13,228 nucleotides of DNA. It comes from JBGTIS01 sp041745535. Lineage in GTDB: Bacteria > Bacteroidota > Bacteroidia > Cytophagales > Cyclobacteriaceae. The stretch is from NCBI GenBank assembly GCA_041745535.1, contig JBGTIS010000133.1, positions 1 to 13,228 on the forward strand. Direction: 5' to 3'. The position numbers and the translations under genes were made by a program. This document shows positions 1 to 6,849 of this stretch, piece by piece; the stretch's first letter is position 1, and every line of letters begins with the position of its first letter. A model generated the notes under the pieces. The model was given only the letters and a program-made list of their open reading frames with translations, ran no database searches and was not told where the DNA came from.

Positions 1-18
1 CCTTCAAAACAACTCACA

Positions 19-46
19 GGAGGTTTTTTTTAAATTTTTAACCTCC
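19..46. repeat. Inverted repeat, 7-bp arms with A/T loop
   Basis: GGAGGTT at 19-25 pairs with AACCTCC at 40-46 across a 14-nt loop made only of T and A. There is no clear T-run after the stem on either strand, so a terminator is possible but not shown. It could belong to the end of a gene lying before the window. Confidence 0.4.
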
Positions 47-126
47 CCATTTCAACAGGATGTTAAAAATTAAATGTAGAAATATGCCTTATTTCATCTG
101 AGTGGCAATTGATGCTTTTCATAATG

Positions 127-153
127 CTAAAGTCGAGCTAAACTCTACTTTAG
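127..153. repeat. Imperfect hairpin near the transposase remnant
   Basis: CTAAAGT at 127-133 pairs with ACTTTAG at 147-153. After one mismatch, GAG (135-137) pairs with CTC (143-145), leaving a 5-nt loop. That makes ten paired bases in 27 nt. It lies 68 bp beyond the transposase stop codon, so it could be part of the old element's end or a terminator for it. Its function is unproven. Confidence 0.4.
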
Positions 154-220
154 GCCTATGCGGGACGTGCCATCATAGCGCACAAATGCTGTATGAGTGG
201 TTCATTTAAATACTTAACCT

Positions 221-547
221 CTACTTTTGTTGGGGAGTCGGACTGCCAGTTAAAAATTGTTGTTTGTTCCAAAGCCGCTCTCTTACCAAAGCCAGGGCAT
301 CTGAGAAAGTTGGATTCACCTTTTGATACCAAGCACTACGTTGGGCTTCAATACCCTGTCGCTGTCGTAGCTTATGGGCCCATAGGGTCACGATGCTGAA
401 CAATCCCATCAGCACGGGAGTAGTTCTAGCGATGGCCAGGTCACTCCATTGTCTTTGTGATTCTACCCCCAGATGCCTTCGCGCCTCTTCAAAAGTAAGC
501 TTAACAGTCCAGCTGCGGATGAAGTAATTGATAATCTCGGACTTGCA
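221..547 (-). pseudogene. Truncated DDE transposase, C-terminal remnant (IS701/IS4-like)
   Basis: Reading the minus strand from 547 to the TAG stop at 221 gives 108 uninterrupted codons. They resemble the C-terminal part of a DDE transposase of the IS701/IS4 superfamily. Visible landmarks are the W-T-V-K-L-T-F-E-E-A-R-R-H-L-G stretch, in which one Glu is the plausible third acidic catalytic residue, followed by E-S-Q-R-Q-W-S-D-L-A-I-A-R-T-T-P and the hydrophobic G-L-F-S-I-V-T-L. A stop codon (548-550) lies directly upstream and I see no transposase-like sequence beyond it. The N-terminal DNA-binding part and the first two catalytic Asp residues are therefore missing. An in-frame GTG at 413-415 would give a 64-residue ORF, but homology-like sequence continues upstream of it, so that start is not meaningful. 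The exact IS family is from memory and uncertain. This is a dead relic. Confidence 0.75.
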
Positions 548-739
548 TTATACATCGTGCAATCCTATTTTTAAGCGAAACTGCTGTAAAAAATATGATG
601 AGTAAGACCGGGTGATTCAGGAACTACATTAGTAATCAATTACGGCAAAGTCAAAAGAATATCAGGGTATAAGATAATGTTTTACCTTAATTTTTTTACT
701 TTTAATTATGGCATCGGGCAATATTTAGAAAAGTACACC

Positions 740-1696
740 ATGAAGACATTTTTTACCTTATTGATATCCATTTTATTTTTTGCGGTCATCGTCGCTTTTA
801 CCAAGAACGCACCGCCACAAAAACAGGCAGTAAAGGAGCAGCCTCATATGCTGGTAGCGCACTTAAGTCGTGGCGATACTTCCGGATTAGCCGCCATCCG
901 CCAGGCATTTGTACAGCGGAATCAGGGTTATGATGTTGCTTATTATAATCAGGTGCTGTCCATACCGGCTGCTGATAAGTACAGAATCGCTTTTGTACAA
1001 CAGGGTGGGGGAACCGCTGAGTTAACCCAGCATGGAGCTTCCAAAATATCAGTAGGCGATATTGTGTATCTGGATAAAGGCGAGAAAATTGCCACCGATA
1101 GTTTGATTGACTATCTGGTATTTACCGTACCGAAGCCCATGCCCGCCGGAATCCCCGCTTTTATCCGGCCCGACTGGGATGAGAACATCACCGACACCCC
1201 CGGAGGTTGCGCTACGGAAACCAATGCCTACCGCCGCATTCTGCTTACCTGGAAGGGCGAAGTAGGACCATACCTGTATCATGCCCTGAACGCGCACCGC
1301 GTACGGATTATGGATTCCTTCACGCATTATCATCCGGTTAATGGTGGTTTTGATGAATTTTATCTGGTGCAAATGGTCATGCCCAAAGCTAAACTGATTA
1401 CTTCCCCGCATGTAAACCTGATCACGCATCCCGACATCGTCACCAGCGATCAGGCCGATGAATTGCTTAACATTACCCAGTTGCAGGTGGGTGATTTTGT
1501 GTATCTGCCCAGGGGCATTGTACATCGTGGTTTAGATGGCGTGCTGGCGCAGGTGATCACTGTACCAGGATTTATTCCAGGCTCCGAAATTGGGGTAGAT
1601 CATCACTTACGCAATATCAATGAAAAACTATCGCTGAAAGATCAGGCTACGCTGTTGTACAATGAAGAAGCCTCCAGATCAGCGGTAATCCGGTAG
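740..1696 (+). CDS. Membrane-anchored or exported bicupin protein
   Basis: The protein has 318 residues from ATG 740. A longer reading from ATG 677 is open, but the residues from 740 form a textbook export signal or anchor: M-K-T, then a hydrophobic run (about 4-20), then T-K-N-A. I therefore prefer 740. The remainder looks like two cupin-type half-domains. The second half carries a full metal site: H196-Y-H198, E206, and motif 2 as G251-x5-P257-x-G259-x2-H262, matching the cupin consensus G-x5-P-x-G-x2-H. The first half has the matching turn (G106-D-I-V-Y-L-D-K-G) but no histidine, so it is probably structural. Cupins range from dioxygenases and isomerases to binding proteins, so the reaction cannot be named. 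If exported, it acts in the periplasm or at the surface. The gene stands alone and converges on the aconitase gene. Confidence 0.75.
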   Translation: MKTFFTLLISILFFAVIVAFTKNAPPQKQAVKEQPHMLVAHLSRGDTSGLAAIRQAFVQRNQGYDVAYYNQVLSIPAADKYRIAFVQQGGGTAELTQHGASKISVGDIVYLDKGEKIATDSLIDYLVFTVPKPMPAGIPAFIRPDWDENITDTPGGCATETNAYRRILLTWKGEVGPYLYHALNAHRVRIMDSFTHYHPVNGGFDEFYLVQMVMPKAKLITSPHVNLITHPDIVTSDQADELLNITQLQVGDFVYLPRGIVHRGLDGVLAQVITVPGFIPGSEIGVDHHLRNINEKLSLKDQATLLYNEEASRSAVIR

Positions 1697-1733
1697 TTAT
1701 TGTCATTTTACCTGTATTCTCGGATATTATTGT

Positions 1734-1763
1734 AAGAAAAAGCCATTGCTGAAAATCAGGCAA
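1734..1763 (-). terminator. Probable intrinsic terminator of the aconitase gene
   Basis: Reading the minus strand just past the aconitase stop, TTG-C-CTGA pairs with TCAG-CAA (one bulged base) around a TTT loop at 1746-1763. After four bases comes the T-rich tract TTTTTCTT (1741-1734). The stem is short, but the order hairpin then T-run is correct for the minus strand. It also separates the aconitase from the convergent cupin gene. Confidence 0.5.
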
Positions 1764-3722
1764 TCAGACCCTTTCTTTGATAAAATTAATAATACCGCCT
1801 TTTAGTAGAATGTCCACCTGCCGATCGCTGATATTGGTAGTAAGGGGAATTTCTATATGCTTGGTATTATTTTTAAGCATTACCTTACTTTTATTGCGAA
1901 CCAGCTCTCGCAAGCCAGATATCTCTAACTCGTCACCCTGATCAATTTTTTCGTAATCATCCGGATTGACAAATTCAAAAGGAACAATACCAAAATTGAT
2001 CAGGTTTTGCCAGCCAATGCGGGCATAACTTTTGGCAATTACGGCTTTTTGCCCCAGGTATCGGGGCGCCAGGGCGGCATGTTCACGGCTGGAACCCTGG
2101 GCATAATTTTCGCCACCCACTACGATATGACCCCCATGCTCATCCTGGGCTTTTAAGGCATTATCATAAAACGATTTGTCAATTACGTGGTAGGCGTATT
2201 TACTAATTTCAGGAATATTACTGCGCAGCGGCAAAACCTCAGCGCCTGCTTTTAATATTTCATCGGTAGAAACATTATCGCCCATTTTCAGGATTACCGG
2301 CACACTGAACACATCGGGCAGCTTCTCAAAATCGGGCAGGGTTTTGATGTTCGGACCTTTCTTCAGTTCCACTTCTTCTCCGTTTTTAGCTGGTGGAATC
2401 AGCATCATGGTATTGATGATTACCTTTTTGGGTTCTTCGAACTTAGGATAGGTCATATCAAACTTTTTTTGCATATCCCGCGGATCGGTAATTTCTCCTG
2501 TAAGCGCACTGGCTGCCGCTGTTTCCGGGCTACACAAATATACCTGGTCATCTTCTGTGCCCGAACGGCCCGGGAAATTGCGGGGCATGGTACGCAAACT
2601 AATGGTGCCGGAAGCGGGAGCCTGCCCCATACCGATACAACCCATACAACCTGTTTGATGGAACCTGGCGCCTGCCTGAATCAGCGGGGCTAAAATTCCC
2701 ATGGCCGTCAGGTTTTGAATCACCTGTCGGGAAGAAGGATTGATATCCAGAGAAATATCGCCCGGAATTTCTTTATCTTTTACCATTTCAGCAACGATCC
2801 AGAAGTCGCGCAAACCCGGATTGGCCGAAGAGCCTACCACCACCTGTGAAATGGGCCTGCCCGCTACTTCCGATACCGGAACCACATTCCCCGGACTGCT
2901 GGGGCAGGCAATGAGGGGCACCACCTCTGACAGGTTAATTTCTTCCTGGGCGTCATATGCAGCGCCTTCATCAGCTTTCAATTCTACCCAGTCATCTTCA
3001 CGGCCTTCGGCTTTTAGAAAAAAGCGGGTGCGTTCGTCGGAAGGAAATACGGTAGCTGTAGCGCCCAGTTCCGTGCCCATATTGGCAATAACGTGGCGGT
3101 CCCAGGTACTCAGGTTTTTCACGCCTTCTCCATAATATTCCAGAATAAAATTTAGCCCGCCTTTTACATCATAGCGGCGCAGCATTTCCAGCACCACATC
3201 TTTGGCGCTTACCCAGTCGGGCAACTGGCTGGTAAGCTTAATGCCCATTACTTTCGGCATTTTTACAAAATAAGGTTCGCCTACGGCTGCCATGGCCACA
3301 TCCAGTCCGCCGGTACCAATAGCCAGCATACCCAAACCACCACCCGCGCAGGTATGGCTGTCGGAACCCAGCAGGGTTTTTCCCGGTATGCCAAAACGTT
3401 CCATATGCACCGCATGGCTGATGCCATTTCCCGGGCGGCTGTACCAGTAACCGAACTTTTTGGCGGCCGATTGCAGAAAAAGATGGTCATCGGCATTTTT
3501 AAAGTCGGTTTGCAGCAGGTTATGATCCACATATTGTACGGCCACTTCAGCTTTTGATTCCAGCAGGTGAAAAGCTTCCAGTTCCAACATCACGAGGGTA
3601 CCCGTGGCATCCTGTTGCAGCACGTGGTCTATTTTGATGCCTATTTCTTTGCCGGGCGTCATTTCTCCGGAAACTAAATGGGCTTTTATTAACTTTTGGG
3701 CGAGGTTCAATGGTTGTGTCAT
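1764..3722 (-). CDS. acn: Aconitate hydratase, about 650-residue class
   Basis: This 652-residue enzyme interconverts citrate and isocitrate through cis-aconitate in the cytoplasmic TCA cycle. The N-terminal three-domain part shows V-D-H-N (65-68), S-D-S-H-T-C (120-125) and the cluster motif G-C359-M-G-C362-I-G-M-G. Next come N-F-P-G-R-S-G (382-388) and C-S-P-E-T-A (397-402). After a linker (about 410-470), the C-terminal swivel domain carries G-S-S-R-E-H (543-548), which holds the catalytic Ser and substrate-binding Arg. The position that normally reads G-S-C-T-N and supplies the first 4Fe-4S cysteine reads G-S-S-A-N (297-301). From memory, S-S-A-N-P-G also occurs in close relatives of this shorter class, so it looks like a class trait rather than damage. 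C125 next to S-D-S-H-T is a possible alternative ligand, which is inference. The start fits the family (N-L-A-Q-K-L-I). The gene is monocistronic and divergent from the DUF697 gene. Confidence 0.95.
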   Translation of the reverse strand: MTQPLNLAQKLIKAHLVSGEMTPGKEIGIKIDHVLQQDATGTLVMLELEAFHLLESKAEVAVQYVDHNLLQTDFKNADDHLFLQSAAKKFGYWYSRPGNGISHAVHMERFGIPGKTLLGSDSHTCAGGGLGMLAIGTGGLDVAMAAVGEPYFVKMPKVMGIKLTSQLPDWVSAKDVVLEMLRRYDVKGGLNFILEYYGEGVKNLSTWDRHVIANMGTELGATATVFPSDERTRFFLKAEGREDDWVELKADEGAAYDAQEEINLSEVVPLIACPSSPGNVVPVSEVAGRPISQVVVGSSANPGLRDFWIVAEMVKDKEIPGDISLDINPSSRQVIQNLTAMGILAPLIQAGARFHQTGCMGCIGMGQAPASGTISLRTMPRNFPGRSGTEDDQVYLCSPETAAASALTGEITDPRDMQKKFDMTYPKFEEPKKVIINTMMLIPPAKNGEEVELKKGPNIKTLPDFEKLPDVFSVPVILKMGDNVSTDEILKAGAEVLPLRSNIPEISKYAYHVIDKSFYDNALKAQDEHGGHIVVGGENYAQGSSREHAALAPRYLGQKAVIAKSYARIGWQNLINFGIVPFEFVNPDDYEKIDQGDELEISGLRELVRNKSKVMLKNNTKHIEIPLTTNISDRQVDILLKGGIINFIKERV

Positions 3723-4028
3723 AATGGCTTTTATTTAAAATTAAAAATGCCAGAAAACCGGGTAATTGGTTTTCATAATGCTCGTATAATAAGTTAAACA
3801 GGTAAAAAAGCCAATCTGTTTAAAAGTATAGAGTGAAATCTGCTTTTATAGGAAAACAACCTTACAAACCGATTTTTTAAAGAACTTACAATGCAGTACC
3901 GCTTCGTCATTAAAACTGTTTTATTATTTTATGCGTTCTAATATTTACCGGTAAATCTTTCAATTACGGAGCTGTACGGTTAATATCTTCTGAAAATATG
4001 CTTCTACTATCTTACTGAATCGACTGAA
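3723..4028. promoter_or_regulatory. Divergent intergenic region between acn and the DUF697 gene
   Basis: This 306-bp AT-rich region must hold promoters for both flanking genes. I see no convincing match to the Bacteroidota pattern TTTG / TAnnTTTG at proper spacing on either strand, and no Shine-Dalgarno sequence before either start. The one clear element is the palindrome at 3943-3956. I see no small gene in it. Confidence 0.5.
3943..3956. promoter_or_regulatory. Perfect 14-bp palindrome, candidate operator
   Basis: ATTTACCGGTAAAT reads identically on both strands. It lies 72 bp upstream of the DUF697 start and 220 bp upstream of the aconitase start. A perfect 14-bp palindrome is uncommon by chance (about one per 16,000 positions) and fits a dimeric transcription-factor site. 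No regulator is known from the sequence. Confidence 0.4.
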
Positions 4029-4955
4029 ATGAGTTCAAAAAATACCTACTTTTCGCTTTGGGTAACCGCAGGCATTGGGTTTCTGTTTGTACTGGCCCTG
4101 TTACTGATGGGAAGCATTCTCACCATTGGGAATAACCTGGCGCAAATCCATCCCTATCTGAGTGTGGTTTTTTACATTTTTACCGTGGTAGTTTTTATTA
4201 TATTGATTATCCGCCCGGTAATGGCCGTGTTTTCTACCCCACAACTGATCAAAGTAAGCGATTTTGTTGACGACGATGCCACCACGCCAGACAAAAGCCA
4301 TACTATTAAGGCTGCCCGGGTACTGCTGAAACAAAACCGGCTGGAAAAAACGGAGAAGCAGGAACTTGCCAAACTCCTGAGCCGTGATGAGGATCCTTCC
4401 GAACTGCTAGAAAAAATATTTGATGCCCGGCTGGAACGCATGGATGCCATCGTAAGAAGCCATGCCCGGCAGGTGTTTATTTCTACGGCCCTTTCGCAAA
4501 ACGGTCGGTTGGATGCGCTTTTGGCTATTATGATCAATTTCAGGATGTTAAGGGCCATGGTAAAAGAATATGGTTACCGGCCTTCTTACCGTGAGCTTAT
4601 TAAAACGTATACCAAGGTGCTGGCAGCCGCTTTAATTGCCGATGGCATTGAAGACATTGAATTCGCGGAAGTATTTCCCGTGCTGAGCAAAGGCTTTATA
4701 GGCATTATTCCCGGATTAGGCCTGTTATCATCTTCTGTGTTGCAGGGTGCTGGAAATGCCTTTTTAACCTTAAGAATTGGCATTATCACAAGGAATTATT
4801 ATCTGACTGCCGGGCAGGGATTTTCAAGGCGGCATGCACGCCGTTCGGCTATTCGGCCGGCGCTGAATCAGCTTCGCATGATTATCAAAGAATCGGTGTC
4901 TATTTTTCCAAGAGAATTGCAGCGTAAAGCTAAGGAGATGTTCAGCTTTATCTGA
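4029..4955 (+). CDS. DUF697 family (YcjF-like) membrane protein
   Basis: This is a 308-residue membrane protein. Two strongly hydrophobic segments (about 9-33 and 43-65) open it. A charged cytoplasmic stretch (about 75-145) follows, containing the helix K-Q-N-R-L-E-K-T-E-K-Q-E. The DUF697-like core comes next: A-R-Q-V-F-I-S-T-A-L-S-Q-N-G-R-L-D-A (146-163), then a hydrophobic stretch to about 177, and a further hydrophobic hairpin rich in Gly and Ile (222-250) with I-I-P-G-L-G. The A-L-S-Q-N-G-x-L-D-A signature is what I recall for DUF697/YcjF proteins. In many genomes these accompany dynamin-like or Era-like GTPases, but no GTPase gene lies next to this one. The biochemical function is unknown. 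The C-terminal tail (266-308) is basic. The start at 4029 is chosen because it directly precedes the first membrane segment. Confidence 0.8.
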   Translation: MSSKNTYFSLWVTAGIGFLFVLALLLMGSILTIGNNLAQIHPYLSVVFYIFTVVVFIILIIRPVMAVFSTPQLIKVSDFVDDDATTPDKSHTIKAARVLLKQNRLEKTEKQELAKLLSRDEDPSELLEKIFDARLERMDAIVRSHARQVFISTALSQNGRLDALLAIMINFRMLRAMVKEYGYRPSYRELIKTYTKVLAAALIADGIEDIEFAEVFPVLSKGFIGIIPGLGLLSSSVLQGAGNAFLTLRIGIITRNYYLTAGQGFSRRHARRSAIRPALNQLRMIIKESVSIFPRELQRKAKEMFSFI

Positions 4956-5041
4956 TAATTATGGTGCAGGTACAATGCAATTCATAGGTAAGCGGAAATA
5001 CAAAGCTGTACAAAGGCCAGGCAAATTTTATAGGGCGCTGC

Positions 5042-5872
5042 TCATTTCTTCAAAAGGTTTTTAAGATCCTTTTTCCCTTTGTCGATGGCAATATAGTTGG
5101 GGCCGATAAAATCCTCATGTTTGAATGAATACTTTCTGAAATCCACGAACTTTGGATAAATTTTTCCCACTTCATAGCCCAGGTCTTCAAAAAAATCGTA
5201 ATAATCGGATAGCAGAACTTTGGTGGTGATGTTGATATAACCATACTCAAACTGAACAAGGCTGATTTTTTTATTTTCCAAACAGGATTTAAAGCCTAGC
5301 AATACATCCATTTCGCTGCCTTCCACATCAATTTTCAACATATCGACAAATGGTATGTTGTTTTCTTTCACATATTCATCACCGGCTATTAATTCAACAG
5401 TTTCTTTATTTTCAATGCCATAGTCTACACCTTTGATATGGTAAGCTGAAGCGTGAGCATGGGCAGGATAAATATTAAAATCCTGTTTTTTTGTTTCCGA
5501 AGACAAGCCTTTTTTTACGGTTACTATTTTATCGGTCTGGCAGCCTTTTAAATTTTCTTTTAGAATATGAAAGGTGCTTTCAATGGGTTCGAAAGCATGT
5601 ATGTTGGTGGTGCAAAGTTGGCTTGCGGCTATGGTATATTCACCAATATTAGCGCCGGCATCTATAATACACTTTGGGTTAGCATTGGCTAACTTTTTAA
5701 GCACCATTACTTCCCCATTACTATGAATATCATGGTTTCTGTTTTCATGAAGCCGGTTCATGGCCCTTCCAAATCCTGCTAATGCACCTACTACCTTATT
5801 GTGTGAATGCTGCTTGTAAAATTTTTTTAAGAGTTTATAAGGGTTTTTCATGGTTAAAAAGTTCAGATTCAT
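5042..5872 (-). CDS. FkbM-type SAM-dependent methyltransferase
   Basis: This 276-residue protein has the FkbM methyltransferase fold. SAM-binding motif I is D71-A-G-A-N-I-G-E-Y-T80, and the acidic residue for the SAM ribose is probably E95 (F-E-P). The FkbM signature K-I-D182-V-E184-G-S-E-M-D-V-L-L-G follows. The C-terminal part contains F-E-Y-G and an aromatic stretch with paired Tyr/Phe around a Y-Y-D-F-F-E-D-L-G-Y motif. Family members O-methylate sugars or natural products, often in polysaccharide or O-antigen loci, but here no glycan genes are adjacent, so the substrate is open. Either M1 (5872) or M8 (5851) could be the start; neither has a ribosome-binding site. Sampled lines have about 37-40% G+C, against about 55-60% in sampled lines of the aconitase gene, which hints at acquisition by transfer. 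Confidence 0.88.
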   Translation of the reverse strand: MNLNFLTMKNPYKLLKKFYKQHSHNKVVGALAGFGRAMNRLHENRNHDIHSNGEVMVLKKLANANPKCIIDAGANIGEYTIAASQLCTTNIHAFEPIESTFHILKENLKGCQTDKIVTVKKGLSSETKKQDFNIYPAHAHASAYHIKGVDYGIENKETVELIAGDEYVKENNIPFVDMLKIDVEGSEMDVLLGFKSCLENKKISLVQFEYGYINITTKVLLSDYYDFFEDLGYEVGKIYPKFVDFRKYSFKHEDFIGPNYIAIDKGKKDLKNLLKK

Positions 5873-6021
5873 GTATGTATTTAAATACCTGCAAAACTAC
5901 TTAAACTTTTTGCAATCTCGTTTGAGAAATTTCATTAATTCATCTGCTGAATCACTTTACGTACACTAGCGGGGCCGGCAACTTTTAACGACACCCGATT
6001 TGAATTATTCAGTGTACATCC

Positions 6022-6060
6022 GAAATCCGTTTACAGGTAGTGTCTTTTATAACGGATTTT
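6022..6060 (+). promoter_or_regulatory. Inverted repeat upstream of the DUF4126 gene
   Basis: AAATCCGTT (6023-6031) and AACGGATTT (6051-6059) are perfect 9-bp inverted repeats around a 19-nt spacer, 77 bp upstream of the ATG at 6137. It could be an operator pair or a leader hairpin. The T-run after it is poor (TCTATTTC), so I do not call it a terminator. Confidence 0.35.
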
Positions 6061-6136
6061 CTATTTCTGAAAAAAAGAACAATCAGCAGAAACATTAGCC
6101 CCCTGGTTTCCGGTTCTTATATAAACATCCATTAGT

Positions 6137-6616
6137 ATGAGACGGAAAACCAAAAAACTTCTAAAACAAACCATCGGGCTGGCAGCCCTTTCGGGTATGC
6201 GCACCATGTCGGCGCCTGCTTTTTTAAGTAATTATTTGAAAGACCATCGTTCGCGGCGACTAAAGCGCACCAGGCTTGGGTTTATGCAATCGGACAAAAC
6301 AGCTACCATTCTGAGCCTGCTGGCTGCTGGCGAACTGGTAGGGGATAAACTGCCCAAAACGCCGAACCGGATTATACCAGGTGCTTTGGTTGGCAGAGGG
6401 CTTTCAGGTGCTTTGGTAGGAGCCACTTTGTTTATGGCAAACAGAAGAAATGGCTGGGAAGGCGCGGTTATTGGCCTGGGAACTGCTTTGGCTTCCACCT
6501 ATATTAGTTTTTATGTGCGGAAGCAACTGGCAACACGAACGATTATTCCAGATACAGTACTGGGCGCGTTGGAAGATGGGATCGTCGTGCAAAGCGGATT
6601 GAAACTGCTCTCGTAA
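6137..6616 (+). CDS. DUF4126 family membrane protein
   Basis: This 159-residue protein is small, basic and hydrophobic. It begins with a Lys/Arg-rich stretch (2-10). Landmarks that match my memory of DUF4126 proteins are G-L-A-A-L-S-G-M-R-T (14-23), L-L-A-A-G-E-L-V-G-D-K-L-P-K-T-P-N-R (61-78), and the Gly/Ala-rich segment G-R-G-L-S-G-A-L-V-G-A (86-96). A third hydrophobic segment spans about 106-127. Three to four membrane helices are likely, with conserved Glu66, Asp70 and Lys71 in a helix, as expected of a channel- or carrier-like fold. The function of the family is not known to me. It is transcribed in the same direction as the catalase gene with a 233-bp gap, so co-transcription is possible but not indicated. 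Confidence 0.82.
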   Translation: MRRKTKKLLKQTIGLAALSGMRTMSAPAFLSNYLKDHRSRRLKRTRLGFMQSDKTATILSLLAAGELVGDKLPKTPNRIIPGALVGRGLSGALVGATLFMANRRNGWEGAVIGLGTALASTYISFYVRKQLATRTIIPDTVLGALEDGIVVQSGLKLLS

Positions 6617-6849
6617 CGCAGAAAACTATAACTATAGAACTTCTTTGTACCTGTGGAATTAAAAATAACCTGAATTTCCTCTTTTACGGTATGCGGAAAA
6701 ATTAAATATTTATTCTTTTCATTTAATCAAACAATACATTTTTTAAAGTGTTTTTATTTGAACTTATATTTTAGCGCGATTCACTAATTGCATTTTTAGT
6801 TTTCAAGCGACTTTTTAATATTTTTTAACAAGTAATACCTACCATAACT

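Larger units (their letters stand above)
1..220. other. AT-rich non-coding flank with two small hairpins
   Basis: I see no credible gene here. The stretch lies downstream (in minus-strand terms) of the transposase remnant that ends at 221. It contains an inverted repeat with 7-bp arms GGAGGTT (19-25) and AACCTCC (40-46) around an A/T loop, and a second hairpin at 127-153. It may include the degenerate end of the insertion sequence that supplied the transposase fragment, but I could not find a matching terminal repeat on the other side. Confidence 0.5.

Noticed and set aside
193..399. 68-codon plus-strand ORF
   Set aside because: It lies antisense to the transposase remnant, which shows real motifs; the plus frame has none.
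677..739. Upstream ATG for the cupin gene
   Set aside because: The 21 extra residues are aromatic and low-complexity and would sit before a clear export signal that starts at 740.
1049..1525. 158-codon minus-strand ORF
   Set aside because: It is a shadow of the bicupin gene. Its residues match no motif and the plus frame explains the region.
3281..3557. ORFs on both strands inside the aconitase gene
   Set aside because: They overlap the conserved S-D-S-H-T region of aconitase in other frames and show no features.
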